Source: Mesorhizobium sp. WSM4313
GTDB taxonomy: Bacteria; Pseudomonadota; Alphaproteobacteria; Rhizobiales; Rhizobiaceae
Length of the DNA: 45,904 nucleotides
Direction: 5' to 3'
Assembly: GCF_002294725.1 (NCBI RefSeq)
Contig: NZ_NSFT01000026.1
Coordinates: 1 to 45,904 of the forward strand
Numbering within the stretch: position 1 is the stretch's first letter; each line of letters begins with the position of its first letter. Both the position numbers and the translations under genes were made by a program. The notes below the pieces were generated by a model that saw only the letters and a program-made list of their open reading frames with translations, did no database searches and was not told the origin of the DNA. Shown here piece by piece: positions 9,828 through 18,515 of the stretch.

Positions 9828-10393
9828 TTTTGAATCCGGAACCTTCGCTCGGGCAGCGAATCCGGATCCGGCGGCAATTCCGCGCCGCCATTCAGCGCAA
9901 GCTGCATGAACACCGTGTCCAGCCATCGTCCGTGCTTGTAGCCGGATCCTTCCAGTCGCCCGGAATGGCGGAAGCCGAGCTTCTCGTGCAGCCGCACCGA
10001 GGCGCTGTCTGAATGGCCGTCGCCGATCACCGCGATGATCTGGCGGAAGCCCGCTGCGCGCGCCGTCTCGATCAGCGCCCGCATCAGCAGCAAGCCCACG
10101 CCCTGCCCCTTGGCCTCCGGCGCGACATAGACCGAATCCTCGATGACGAATCGGTAGGCGGGGCGCGGCCGGAACGGCCCGGCATAGGCATAGCCGAGCA
10201 CGACACCGTCTTTCTCCGCCACGAGATAAGGAAAGCCGCCCGCCGCTAGGGCGTCGAATCGGTTGCCCATTTCCGCGCGGCTCGGCGGCTCCAGCTCGTA
10301 GCTTGCCGTGCCGTGCGCGACCGCATCGGCATAGATTTCGGTGATTCGGTCGAGGTCGGCCGCAGTAGCGGCCCTGATCGCAATAGTGCTCAT
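9812..10393 (-). CDS. GNAT N-acetyltransferase (phosphinothricin acetyltransferase-like)
   Basis: A 193-residue protein of the PAT/YncA type. Motifs are IRAATAADLDRITEIYADAV at the N-terminus, EDSVYVAPEAKGQGVGLLLM (acetyl-CoA pyrophosphate loop) and NxxSVRLHEKLGFRHSG-like C-terminal strands. Relatives acetylate phosphinothricin, methionine sulfone or similar amino acids; the real substrate is unknown. ATG at 10393 is the start matching relatives. The last residues (RIQKELKN) are encoded by the inverted-repeat arm at 9789-9827, so the tail has been rewritten by the repeat. Confidence 0.85.
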   Translation of the reverse strand: MSTIAIRAATAADLDRITEIYADAVAHGTASYELEPPSRAEMGNRFDALAAGGFPYLVAEKDGVVLGYAYAGPFRPRPAYRFVIEDSVYVAPEAKGQGVGLLLMRALIETARAAGFRQIIAVIGDGHSDSASVRLHEKLGFRHSGRLEGSGYKHGRWLDTVFMQLALNGGAELPPDPDSLPERRFRIQKELKN

Positions 10394-10442
10394 AATTTGT
10401 GCAGTTCTCGTTGCTGCCTCGATATCAGCAGAGGACTGTGCG

Positions 10443-10475
10443 AAAAGAAAGGGCGGCCATTGGGCCGCCCTTCGC
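10443..10475 (-). terminator. Intrinsic terminator of the Bax-inhibitor-1 gene
   Basis: GGGCGGCC and GGCCGCCC form an 8-bp stem with a 4-base loop. On the minus strand it is followed by a T-rich tract (CTTTCTTTTC). It lies 36 bp past the stop codon of the minus-strand gene at 10511. Confidence 0.8.
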
Positions 10476-10510
10476 AAATCTATGGTCCACTGAAACCGGG
10501 GTAACCGCCC

Positions 10511-11251
10511 TTAGCGGCGGTCGCCCATGAACTGCAGCAGGAACATGAACAGGTTGATGAAGTCGAGATAGAGGCGCAGCGCGCCCATGATCGCCTTGCG
10601 GCCGGCGACGTCGGCGACGTCACCTTCGAAATACATTTCCTTGATCTTCTGCGTGTCGTAGGCGGTCAGGCCGGCGAACACCAGCACGCCGATCGCCGAG
10701 ATGGCGAAAGCGAGCGCCGACGACTGCAGGAAGATGTTGATCAGCATCGCGATCAGCAGGCCGATCACGCCCATGATCAGGAACGAGCCGAACGCCGACA
10801 GGTCGCGGCGGGTCGTGTAGCCGTAGAGCGACAGACCGCCGAAGGCCGCGGCCGTGGCGAAGAAGGTCTGGGTGATGCTGGTGCCGGTGTAGACGAGGAA
10901 GATCGTCGACAGCGACAGGCCGACAAGGCCGGCATAGACCCAGAACGTGGCCTGAGCCGCGCCCACGCTCATCGACTGGATGCGGAACGACAGGAACATC
11001 ACGGCGGCGAGCGGCGCCAGGATGACGACCCAGCGGAACGCGCTTGCATAGATCAGCTGGCCGAACGCGGTCAGCTGGCCGTCGCCGGTGATGGCGAGCT
11101 GGAAGGCGCCCCAGGCGGCAAGGCCGGTAATGAGCAGGCCAAGCCCCATGAGGTTGTAGACTTTGATCATGTAGGCGCGCAGGCCTTGATCGATATCGAC
11201 GCGCACGCCGGGGGCGGCGGACGTCTGGTAGTTGCGAATGGGATCAGCCAT
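10511..11251 (-). CDS. Bax inhibitor-1/YccA family membrane protein
   Basis: A 246-residue protein with about seven hydrophobic helices, beginning MADPIRNYQTSAAPGVRVDI and ending with an amphipathic tail (LRLYLDFINLFMFLLQFMGD). The LRLYLDFINLF segment is the conserved C-terminus of the bacterial BI-1 (YccA/YbhL) family. Relatives associate with FtsH or act as pH-sensitive calcium leak channels; the role here is inferred only. It is monocistronic with its own terminator. Confidence 0.93.
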   Translation of the reverse strand: MADPIRNYQTSAAPGVRVDIDQGLRAYMIKVYNLMGLGLLITGLAAWGAFQLAITGDGQLTAFGQLIYASAFRWVVILAPLAAVMFLSFRIQSMSVGAAQATFWVYAGLVGLSLSTIFLVYTGTSITQTFFATAAAFGGLSLYGYTTRRDLSAFGSFLIMGVIGLLIAMLINIFLQSSALAFAISAIGVLVFAGLTAYDTQKIKEMYFEGDVADVAGRKAIMGALRLYLDFINLFMFLLQFMGDRR

Positions 11252-11497
11252 TGGAAATCCTCTGTTGCTTCTGCCCCGTCCGGTGACAGGTCATTCGAGA
11301 CCAGGCGCCGCTGGCGGGGCTCCAGCATGCCTGCGCAAAATATGAGCGTTCTCGACGTCAAGAACAAGACGGTAACGAGGCGCAACGCTTCGTGAGAAAG
11401 CAAAAGGCCGGTTTTCGGGTCTTCCGGGCGTCTTTCTTACAAAAATTTAACCGGGCTTACAAAGGTTTAAGCGAGCGGGCGGCTCTCGGCCCCTCCG

Positions 11498-14053
11498 TCA
11501 GAGGTTGCGCAGCACCGGCGCCGCCTTGTGGCCGAGCACCCGCCAGGTCCCGGCAAGGCCGATGCCGACGGTGACCGCCAGCGAAACCAGGATCGTCGCC
11601 ACCGCGACCTGTGGCATGAAATGCGACGGCAGCGTCATGATATGCGCGACCACGAACCAGGCGGCGATGCCGCCGGCGGCAAGCGCGAACAGCGCGGTCG
11701 CAAGGCCGATCAGCATATATTCCAGCGAGAAGGCGGTAATCAGCGTTCGTCGCGTCGCGCCGAGCGTCTTCAGCACCACAGCGTCATGAATGCGCGCCCG
11801 ATTGCCGGCGGCCAAAGCGCCGGAGAGCACCAGCACCGAGGCGATCAGCGCCACGCCGGCGGCGGCGCGGATCGCGGCGCCCAATTGCGCCACCAGCCGG
11901 TTGACGATGTCGAGCGCGTCCTTGACGCGCACAGTCGTCACAGCCGGAAAGGCGCGGGTGACGGCGTTGAGCAGCCTTGCATCGTCGGCCGCAGTGGCTT
12001 GTTTGTCGGTCAGTGTCGCCAGCCAGCCATGCGGCGCCCCGGCAAAGGTGTTGGGCGAAAACACCATGACGAAGTTGATGCCCATCGTCTCCCACTCGAC
12101 CTGGCGGAAATTGGCGATCCTCGCGGTGACGTTGCGTCCAAGCACATTGACGGTGACGGTGTCGCCGAGCTTCAGCCCGATCGCCTTGCCCTCCTCGGCC
12201 GAGAACGACACCAGCGGCTCGCCGGAATAGTCCTGCGGCCACCACGCGCCTTCGGTCAGCGTCGCGTTTTCCGGCTGCTTGGCGTCATAGGTCAGGCCGC
12301 GGTCGCCGCGCAGCACCCAGGCGCCGTCGGCCGGGATCTTCACCTTGTCGACGTCGACGCCGTTGAGCGCCATGATGCGGCCGCGCAGCATCGGCACCTT
12401 GACCAGCGTTCCCCGCGTCGACTCCTTGCCGATGAGGCCGGCGAAGGCGTCGACATCGCTGCTCTGGATGTCAACGAAGAAGAAGTTCGGCGCCCGCTCC
12501 GGCAGGCTGCCGGAGATCTGCCGCCTGAGATTCCCGTCGATCAGCGCCAGGGTGACGAGAAGCGTCAGCCCGAGGCCGAGCGACAGCACCACCGAGGGCG
12601 TCAGCGCGCCGGGACGGTGGATGTTGCCGAGCGCCAGCCGAAGCGACACGAAACGGACGCGCGGACTTTTCCTAGCCGCCCACTGCACCAGCGCCGCCAC
12701 CAGCCGCAGCACCAGGAAGGCAAAGACCGTGGCGCCGACGAAGATCGAGGCGATGCGGTAGTCGTTGGCCGAAAGGATCGCCAACGCCGCCAGCGCCAGC
12801 ACGATCACGAGCGCCGCGCCCGTATAGGGCAGGCGCGGCAGGCCCTGGCTTTCAAAGCCCATTTCGCGGAACAGCGCGGTTGCCGGCACGTCGCGGGCGC
12901 GGCCGAGCGGCAAAAGCGCGAAGGCCAGCGTCACCAGCAGGCCGAACAGCGCGGCAAGGGCCAGCGCGCCAGGATAGAAGCCGCCTTGCGCCGGCACCGG
13001 GATGACCGACTGCAGAAGCGCGCTCGCCACGAACGGCATCGCGGCGCCGACGATAAGCCCGAGCACGATGCCGAGGCCTGCAATCAACAGGATCTGCACC
13101 AGATAGACGGTGAAGACGAAGCCGCCCGAGGCGCCGAGGCTCTTGAAGGTGGCGATGACGCCGCGCTTGCCGTCGAGATAGGCGCGCACGGCGTTCGCCA
13201 CGCCGACGCCGCCGACCACCAGCGCCGTCAGCCCGACCAGGGTCAGGAATTGCGAGAAGCGTTCGATGTTGGCGGAGAGCGCGGGGGCGGCGTTGCTGCG
13301 CGTGCGGATCGACCAGCCGGCCTGCGGGAAATCCTTCGCGGCTTGAGCCTGGATGTCCTTGATCCGCGCCTCGGACGTGCCGTCGGGCAGGCGCACCTTA
13401 TAGGCGTTCTCGACCAGGCTGCCGGGCTGCACCAGGCCGGATGCGGCAAGGCCCTGGCGCGAAATCATCAGCCGCGGCGCGAAACCGAAACCGTCCGACA
13501 CCGCATCCGGCTCGCTGACCAGCCTCGCCCGCAGTTCGAAAATGGCGCCGCCGAGTTTCAACCTGTCGCCGATGTGAAGATTGAGCCGGTCGAACAACAG
13601 GTCGGGCGCGGCGGCGCCGAACACGCCGGACCGTTCGCCGAACAATTGGTCCTTCGGCAGCGCCGGATCAGTTTCCAGAGCGCCGAAGAGCGGATAGGCG
13701 TCGTCGACGGCCTTTGCCTCGACCAGCGCCTGGTCCGAGCCGTCCTCCAGCCGCGCCATCGAGCGCATGCCGGAATTGAGCGAGACAGTGCCGAGGCCCT
13801 TGATGAAGCGGAGCTCCGCATCGGAAGCGCTGCGCTGGTTGACCTGGAAGCGCAAATCGCCGCCAAGCAGCGTCTGGCCCTGATTGGCGACGCCGGCCGA
13901 GATCGCCTGCGCCACCGAATTGACGCCGCCGATCGCCGCGACGCCCAGCGCGATGCAGCCGAGGAAGATCATGAAGCCGGACAGTCCGCCGCGCATCTCG
14001 CGCAGCGAGAAGCGGATGGCAAGCTTCAGGGTTCGAAGCCGGGCGGCCGCCAT
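11498..14053 (-). CDS. ABC transporter permease, FtsX-like (YbbP type)
   Basis: An 851-residue permease with two FtsX-type halves: an N-terminal helix followed by a long periplasmic region, a group of helices around residues 260-480, and a C-terminal four-helix set. LTPSVVLSLGLGLTLLVTLA and ALAAGNRARIHDAVVLKTLG are family-typical segments. With the ATPase encoded 4 bp upstream it forms a YbbAP-like MacB-superfamily complex, thought to move lipids or hydrophobic compounds across the envelope. The divergent TesA-like esterase gene is a usual companion. Confidence 0.9.
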   Translation of the reverse strand: MAAARLRTLKLAIRFSLREMRGGLSGFMIFLGCIALGVAAIGGVNSVAQAISAGVANQGQTLLGGDLRFQVNQRSASDAELRFIKGLGTVSLNSGMRSMARLEDGSDQALVEAKAVDDAYPLFGALETDPALPKDQLFGERSGVFGAAAPDLLFDRLNLHIGDRLKLGGAIFELRARLVSEPDAVSDGFGFAPRLMISRQGLAASGLVQPGSLVENAYKVRLPDGTSEARIKDIQAQAAKDFPQAGWSIRTRSNAAPALSANIERFSQFLTLVGLTALVVGGVGVANAVRAYLDGKRGVIATFKSLGASGGFVFTVYLVQILLIAGLGIVLGLIVGAAMPFVASALLQSVIPVPAQGGFYPGALALAALFGLLVTLAFALLPLGRARDVPATALFREMGFESQGLPRLPYTGAALVIVLALAALAILSANDYRIASIFVGATVFAFLVLRLVAALVQWAARKSPRVRFVSLRLALGNIHRPGALTPSVVLSLGLGLTLLVTLALIDGNLRRQISGSLPERAPNFFFVDIQSSDVDAFAGLIGKESTRGTLVKVPMLRGRIMALNGVDVDKVKIPADGAWVLRGDRGLTYDAKQPENATLTEGAWWPQDYSGEPLVSFSAEEGKAIGLKLGDTVTVNVLGRNVTARIANFRQVEWETMGINFVMVFSPNTFAGAPHGWLATLTDKQATAADDARLLNAVTRAFPAVTTVRVKDALDIVNRLVAQLGAAIRAAAGVALIASVLVLSGALAAGNRARIHDAVVLKTLGATRRTLITAFSLEYMLIGLATALFALAAGGIAAWFVVAHIMTLPSHFMPQVAVATILVSLAVTVGIGLAGTWRVLGHKAAPVLRNL

Positions 14054-14057
14054 GCCT

Positions 14058-14753
14058 CTATGCCGTCACTTTGAGCAAAGGCGCATCCTCGATCCGCCCC
14101 GAACGCATCGAGACCTGGCGCGCACAACGCCCGGCCAGCGCCGGATCATGCGTCACCAGCACCAGCGTCATGCCGCGCTCCGCCGCCTTGGCGAACAGGA
14201 GATCGGCGATCTGCTTTCCCGTCACCTGGTCGAGGTTGCCGGTCGGCTCGTCGGCGATGAGGATGCGCGGCGACGGCGCCAGCGCCCGCGCGATCGCCAC
14301 GCGCTGCTGCTCGCCGCCGGAAAGCTCTCCCGGATAATGCGTCACGCGGTCGCTCAGGCCGACCGCCGCGAGCTCCCGCGCGGCCACCCCGAACGGATCG
14401 GTATGGCCGGCGAGCTCCAGCGGCACGGCGACATTTTCCAGCGCCGTCATGTTGGGGATGAGATGGAAGGATTGGAACACGATGCCGATGTTTCGCCCCC
14501 GAAACGAAGCAATCTGATCCTCGCTTTTGTTATTGATCAGCTCGCCGGCGATCCGGACTGTGCCCGAATCGACCCTTTCCAGCCCGGCAAGGACCATCAG
14601 CAGCGTGGACTTGCCGGAGCCCGACGGACCGACAATGCCGGTGGCTTCGCCGGCCGCCACGTCGAGGCTCACGTCTTTCAGCACATGGACGGAGGACGCG
14701 CCCTCGCCGAGCGTCAGCGATATGTCCCTCAGCGCAATGACGGCTTCTGTCAC
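14058..14753 (-). CDS. ABC transporter ATP-binding protein (YbbA type)
   Basis: A 231-residue ATPase. Walker A is GPSGSGKSTLL, the signature is LSGGEQQRVAIARAL, and Walker B is ILIADEPTGNLD. This is the LolD/MacB-type ATPase subfamily that partners with FtsX-like permeases. The start is GTG at 14753; no strong ribosome binding site is seen. It precedes the permease by 4 bp, so the two are one operon, and it is divergent from the tesA-like esterase gene. Confidence 0.9.
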   Translation of the reverse strand: MTEAVIALRDISLTLGEGASSVHVLKDVSLDVAAGEATGIVGPSGSGKSTLLMVLAGLERVDSGTVRIAGELINNKSEDQIASFRGRNIGIVFQSFHLIPNMTALENVAVPLELAGHTDPFGVAARELAAVGLSDRVTHYPGELSGGEQQRVAIARALAPSPRILIADEPTGNLDQVTGKQIADLLFAKAAERGMTLVLVTHDPALAGRCARQVSMRSGRIEDAPLLKVTA

Positions 14754-14773
14754 AATGAAAGCGCCCTATATGT

Positions 14774-14800
14774 GAAAAAAGGAGACGGCCGCTGTCTCCT
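14774..14800 (-). terminator. Terminator-like hairpin upstream of the ybbA-type gene
   Basis: AGGAGAC and GTCTCCT form a 7-bp stem around GGCCGCT. On the minus strand six T residues follow, 20 bp before the ATPase start. It could be an attenuator in the leader of the ABC operon, or a block to antisense reading from the esterase side. Function is inferred. Confidence 0.4.
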
Positions 14801-14835
14801 CCCTTGGATTGTTCCGGTCATATGGGGCTCGCCGC

Positions 14836-15480
14836 ATGGCTTTCAAACACCGTTTTGCCGCAGCCCTCCTCCTTTTCCTCGGCCTTTGCGCCGCCATCTC
14901 GCCGGCGCGCGCCGCAACCTTCACCATAGTCGGCTTCGGCGACAGCCTGATGGCTGGCTACAGCCTTGGACCGGGCCAGGGTTTCACCGACAGGCTGCAA
15001 GCGGCTCTGAAGGCGAAGGGCCTCGATGTCGCCGTCGCCAATGCCGGCGTGTCGGGCGACACATCGAGCGGCGGGCTGGCGCGGCTCGACTGGTCGGTGC
15101 CGGACGGCACAAGGCTGGTGATCCTCGAGCTTGGCGCCAACGACATGCTGCGCGGCCTTTCGCCCAAGATCGCCGAGAAGAACCTCGACGCCATGCTCGG
15201 CAAGCTGAAGCAACGCAACATCCCGGTGCTTCTGGCCGGCATGCGCGCCGCGCCCAATCTCGGCGCCGATTACCAGAAGGCCTTCGATGCCATCTATCCG
15301 CGGCTTGCCGAAAAATACCGCGTTCCGCTCTATCCGTTCTTTCTCGACGGCGTCGCCGGCCATCCCGACCGCCAGCTCGAAGACGGCCTGCATCCCAATC
15401 CCCGGGGTGTCGACGTCATGGTCGAGCGCATCCTGCCCGTGGTCGAAAAGGCGATCGCCGACAATGGAGGGAAGTCATGA
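14836..15480 (+). CDS. SGNH-type arylesterase / lysophospholipase L1-like (TesA)
   Basis: A 214-residue protein with a signal peptide (about residues 1-26, ending ARA). SGNH blocks are GFGDSLMAGYSLGPG (nucleophile Ser37), the Gly block around GVSGDTSSGGLARLDW, GANDMLRG (Asn), and DGLHPNPRG near the C-terminus (Asp and His). It is a periplasmic esterase or lysophospholipase. It is divergent from the YbbAP-type transporter, the conserved tesA-ybbA-ybbP arrangement. The ATG at 14836 has GGGG nine bases upstream and gives a proper signal peptide. Confidence 0.88.
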   Translation: MAFKHRFAAALLLFLGLCAAISPARAATFTIVGFGDSLMAGYSLGPGQGFTDRLQAALKAKGLDVAVANAGVSGDTSSGGLARLDWSVPDGTRLVILELGANDMLRGLSPKIAEKNLDAMLGKLKQRNIPVLLAGMRAAPNLGADYQKAFDAIYPRLAEKYRVPLYPFFLDGVAGHPDRQLEDGLHPNPRGVDVMVERILPVVEKAIADNGGKS

Positions 15481-15598
15481 GTCCGTAATGCCACGCTTTC
15501 CGCTGGGGAAACTTTGTGGACAACAAACCGCTTGCCCCGCGCCAATATCGATGATTCGCTAGGAACGAGAGTTTCGATTCGAGGACAGGAGGCTTTAC

Positions 15599-16192
15599 AT
15601 GCCACGTCTTTTCACCGCCCTCGAAATTCCGCGTGATGCCGCACTCTCTTTGTCCCTGCTCCGCGGCGGGCTGCCCGGAGCGCGCTGGATCGATGTCGAA
15701 AACTACCATCTGACGCTGCGTTTCATCGGTGATGTCGAGGGCCATGTCGCCGACGAAATCGCCAACGCCCTCGACAGGGTCGACCGCCCCTCTTTCCAGA
15801 TGACGCTCTCCGGGGTCGGCGCCTTCGGCGGCAAGAAGCCGCATGCGGTGTGGGCCGGCGTGTCGGCCTCGCCCGACCTGACGGCGCTGCAGGGCGAGAT
15901 CGACCGCATCTGCCAGCGGCTCGGTCTGCCGGCCGACCCACGCAAGTTTTCGCCGCATGTGACGCTGGCGCGCCTGCGCAATGGGAGCCCGCTCGATGTC
16001 GCGCAATATCTTTCGGCGCGCGGCAATTTCGCGGCATTGCCCTTCCGCGTCGGCCGCTTCGTCCTGATGTCGTCGCGCGATTCGGTCGGCGGCGGCCCCT
16101 ACATCGTCGAGGAAGCCTGGCCGCTGGTCGGCGAAGCGCTGGCCCCAAGCCGCTTCGCCAGCGCATCCGACGCCTCGCGGATCATGCGGTAG
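15599..16192 (+). CDS. thpR: RNA 2',3'-cyclic phosphodiesterase (2'-5' RNA ligase family)
   Basis: A 197-residue protein with the two HxTx catalytic motifs of the 2H phosphoesterase superfamily: HLTLRFIG near residue 38 and HVTLARL near residue 120. It opens 2',3'-cyclic phosphates on RNA ends and in vitro can ligate tRNA halves. The N-terminus MPRLFTALEIP is family-typical. AGGAGG lies about 8 bases before the ATG. Its last 94 bases overlap the end of the convergent phosphatase pseudogene. Confidence 0.92.
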   Translation: MPRLFTALEIPRDAALSLSLLRGGLPGARWIDVENYHLTLRFIGDVEGHVADEIANALDRVDRPSFQMTLSGVGAFGGKKPHAVWAGVSASPDLTALQGEIDRICQRLGLPADPRKFSPHVTLARLRNGSPLDVAQYLSARGNFAALPFRVGRFVLMSSRDSVGGGPYIVEEAWPLVGEALAPSRFASASDASRIMR

Positions 16193-16609
16193 ACCGAGGC
16201 GAAGGCCTCGGCGCCGTCGTAATAGGGATCGGGAACGTCCACGGTCTTTCCCGTAGCAAAATCCAGATAGAGATGGATGCGGTCGTGCGCGGCCTGCGGC
16301 GCCAGCGCCTTGAGGTCGCGCACATTTGCATTGTCCATGCCGAGGATCAGGTCGAAACGCGAAAAATCCTCCTGCAGCACCTTGCGCGCCCGCTGCCCTG
16401 AAATGTCGACGCCGTGCCTTGCCGCCACCGCGATCGAGCGCCGGCTCCTGGCCGGCATGCCAGCCGCCCGTCCCGGCCGAATCGATCACCAGACCCTGGT
16501 CTTTGCCTTGCTCGGTCAGGACGGCGCGGAACACGCCCTCGGCCAGCGGCGAGCGGCAGATGTTGCCAAGGCAGACGAACAGAATGGATTTTATGGGCTT
16601 TGCGCTCAT
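16099..16609 (-). pseudogene. Low-molecular-weight protein tyrosine phosphatase, frameshifted
   Basis: The N-terminal frame from 16609 encodes MSAKPIKSILFVCLGNICRS with the complete P-loop (Cys13, Arg19), through SAGTGGWHAGQEP. The rest of the enzyme (RRSIAVAARHGVDISGQRAR through VPDPYYDG, with the general-acid Asp) is in another frame down to 16099. The shift lies near 16446. The family has P-D-x-R there, and the Asp is missing, which fits a 5-bp deletion between two CCGG copies. Read in one frame the product would lose its general acid. A sequencing error cannot be excluded. Confidence 0.8.
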
Positions 16610-16658
16610 CGATCCGGCGTTATGGTTGGATCATCTGCGAATAGCACAGGGACCGGAC

Positions 16659-16952
16659 ATGAACAGGGAAAAACTCAACAAGGAAGCGATCGTCGCCGCG
16701 CTTGCGGAACTTGACGGCTGGTCGCTCGCCGCCGACGGCGCCTCCATCAAGCGCAGCTTCGTCTTCAAGAATTTCTCCGAGGCCTTCGCCTTCATGACGC
16801 GCGTGGCGCTGGCGGCCGAAAAGATGGACCATCACCCGGACTGGTCGAATGTCTACAAGACCGTCGACGTGACGCTGAACACGCATGACGCAGGCGGCGT
16901 CACGGCGCTGGATATCGAGCTCGCCAAGCGGATGAACGTATATTTCGGCTGA
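16659..16952 (+). CDS. phhB: Pterin-4a-carbinolamine dehydratase
   Basis: A 97-residue protein. The PCD active-site motif EKMDHHPDWSNVYKTVDVTL is intact. The enzyme dehydrates 4a-hydroxytetrahydrobiopterin or its analogue in the phenylalanine hydroxylase cycle and can serve as a dimerisation cofactor. AGGGACC lies upstream of the ATG. It is divergent from the phosphatase pseudogene, 49 bp apart. No phenylalanine hydroxylase gene is seen nearby. Confidence 0.93.
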   Translation: MNREKLNKEAIVAALAELDGWSLAADGASIKRSFVFKNFSEAFAFMTRVALAAEKMDHHPDWSNVYKTVDVTLNTHDAGGVTALDIELAKRMNVYFG

Positions 16953-16963
16953 GAGCGAGCGGA

Positions 16964-17150
16964 CTTCGTCATTCCAGGGCGGAGCAAGGAGCGAAGCGAC
17001 GCGCGCAGACCCTGGAATCCATTCCGTGACCTTTGCCGAGAATTGCAGCGGGGCAGCATTCTGCACCGTGAGCAGCGCTCGTATGTCACGGAATGGATCC
17101 TCGGGTCTGCGCGCGTCGCTTCGCTCCTTGCTCCGCCCGTGGATGACGAT
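16964..17150. repeat. Family A palindromic repeat, locus 2
   Basis: Two facing arms. The left has stem ATTCCAGGG/CCCTGGAAT; the right has ATCCTCGGG/CCCGTGGAT. Both carry the GGAGCAAGGAGCGAAGC loop in opposite orientation. They flank a spacer of about 70 bp bounded by CCGTGAC and GTCACGG. This is the most complete gene-less example. It occupies half of the 372-bp gap 16953-17324; the rest shows no feature I can name. Confidence 0.9.
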
Positions 17151-17324
17151 CGGAGGGATGCCTTGGCCAACTATCGTACTGAGGCGATTGCCATGCTTGT
17201 TATTGTTGCGAGTTCGATTTTAGATCGACGCACCCCTAAACTCTTGTAGCCGCCTCCCGCTTTCACCACATTTTGCCGCGGCGAGCCGCCCGCAACGATG
17301 CACGCGGCCGCCAAGGAGCGATTG

Positions 17325-17687
17325 ATGGCGCAAGGTACCGGTTTCGATTTCTTCGGCTTCGGCGACAAGCTCGCCGGCGAGGGCGAGGTGCGCGAAAAAT
17401 TCTGGCGCACCGCCAAGAAGGCGGCGCGGCAGATTCCGTTCATGGACGAGGTTGTCGCCGCCTATTATTGCGCCATGGACAAGGACACGCCGCTGCGCGC
17501 CAAGGGTATCCTGCTCGCCGCGCTCGGCTATTTCGTCCTGCCGGTGGATTTCATCCCCGACTTCATCTTCGGCCTCGGCTTCACCGACGACCTTGCCGTG
17601 CTGACCGCGGCGATCACCGCCGTCAGCGCGCATATCACGCCTGCCCACAGGCAGGCCGCCAAAGACGCGCTGGCGGACAAGAGCTGA
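17325..17687 (+). CDS. YkvA family protein (DUF1232)
   Basis: A 120-residue protein. The DUF1232 core is LLAALGYFVLPVDFIPDFIF, followed by GFTDDLAVLTAA. The domain contains one or two hydrophobic helices. Function is unknown. The ATG at 17325 has AAGGAG at a good distance, so I prefer it to the ATG at 17298. No operon partner is seen. Confidence 0.88.
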   Translation: MAQGTGFDFFGFGDKLAGEGEVREKFWRTAKKAARQIPFMDEVVAAYYCAMDKDTPLRAKGILLAALGYFVLPVDFIPDFIFGLGFTDDLAVLTAAITAVSAHITPAHRQAAKDALADKS

Positions 17688-17944
17688 TCCCGGCTCGCTT
17701 CAGGCCCGCAAATCGGCGCGGACGAAAAGACAAACTCTTGCCGTTTTCGTGGCATCCAACTCCGCGCCGGGACGTCGCGCCGGCATCAATCCACAGTGGC
17801 GGCGCCGATGGTGGCGGTTTCCTGGGGTGGGTTCCTTTTCTTCAAGGACGATTCACCGTTTGGTAACCCTGATTAAATCAAAATGAAGCGACGGCAGGAC
17901 GCCACGCGGCCCGCCTCCGCACCATTTGGAATACGGGAAGAACG

Positions 17945-18448
17945 ATGCGCGGATTGATTGCTATAGTTTCCAGCCTGGTCCTGGCGGCCTCGGCGGCGCC
18001 GGCGTTGGCGCAGCAGGCGACCAAGATCGGCCAGCACAATGCCTGGGGCACCTACAGCTATCAGTCGGCCGCCGGCAAGGTCTGCTATGTGCTGACCGTG
18101 CCCACCGACAAGCAGCCGCCGTCGCTCGATCATGGCGACATGTTCTTCTTCGTCAGCCAGCGGCCCGGACAGCAGGTCTCCTACGAGCCGCAGTTCATCG
18201 CCGGCTACAACTTCCAGGAAGGCTCGAAGGCCACCGTCACCATCGACAAGAAGAGCTTCTCGATGTTCACCCGCGGCAAGTCGGCCTGGGTCGAGAACGC
18301 GGCGGAAGAGCCGGTGCTGATCGCCGCCATGAAGACCGGTTCCGACATGAAGGTGCAGGCCAAGTCCGGCCGCGGCAATCCAACTTCCTACGTCTTCTCG
18401 CTGAAAGGCATCTCGGCCGCGCTGGCCTCGATCGCCAAGTGCAAATAG
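17945..18448 (+). CDS. Invasion-associated locus B (IalB)-like protein
   Basis: A 167-residue protein with a signal peptide (about 1-22, cut after ALAQ). The pattern WGTYSYQSAAGKVCYVLT and the paired cysteines near the start and end (CYV and the C-terminal KCK) are features of the IalB family. Such proteins are common in Rhizobiales envelopes; the invasion role was defined in Bartonella and should not be assumed here. It ends at a strong intrinsic terminator. Confidence 0.85.
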   Translation: MRGLIAIVSSLVLAASAAPALAQQATKIGQHNAWGTYSYQSAAGKVCYVLTVPTDKQPPSLDHGDMFFFVSQRPGQQVSYEPQFIAGYNFQEGSKATVTIDKKSFSMFTRGKSAWVENAAEEPVLIAAMKTGSDMKVQAKSGRGNPTSYVFSLKGISAALASIAKCK

Positions 18449-18474
18449 GCGGGAACCGCATTCGAACCTGACGC

Positions 18475-18503
18475 AAGGCCGGACATCATGCCCGGCCTTT
18501 TGC
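18475..18503 (+). terminator. Intrinsic terminator of the IalB-like gene
   Basis: AAGGCCGG (18475-18482) and CCGGCCTT (18492-18499) form an 8-bp stem followed by TTTT. It lies between the convergent IalB-like and ClC genes. Confidence 0.8.
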
Positions 18504-18515
18504 TTGGGCTGGCGC

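Noticed and set aside
11528..14074. 848-codon open frame antisense to the YbbP-type permease
   Set aside because: A shadow of the permease; the product is very rich in Arg, His, Gln and Asp as expected from reading GC-rich transmembrane coding backwards.
15416..16609. Single 397-codon protein starting with the phosphatase P-loop
   Set aside because: After the first 53 residues it is the complement of thpR. The true phosphatase C-terminal half is in another frame.
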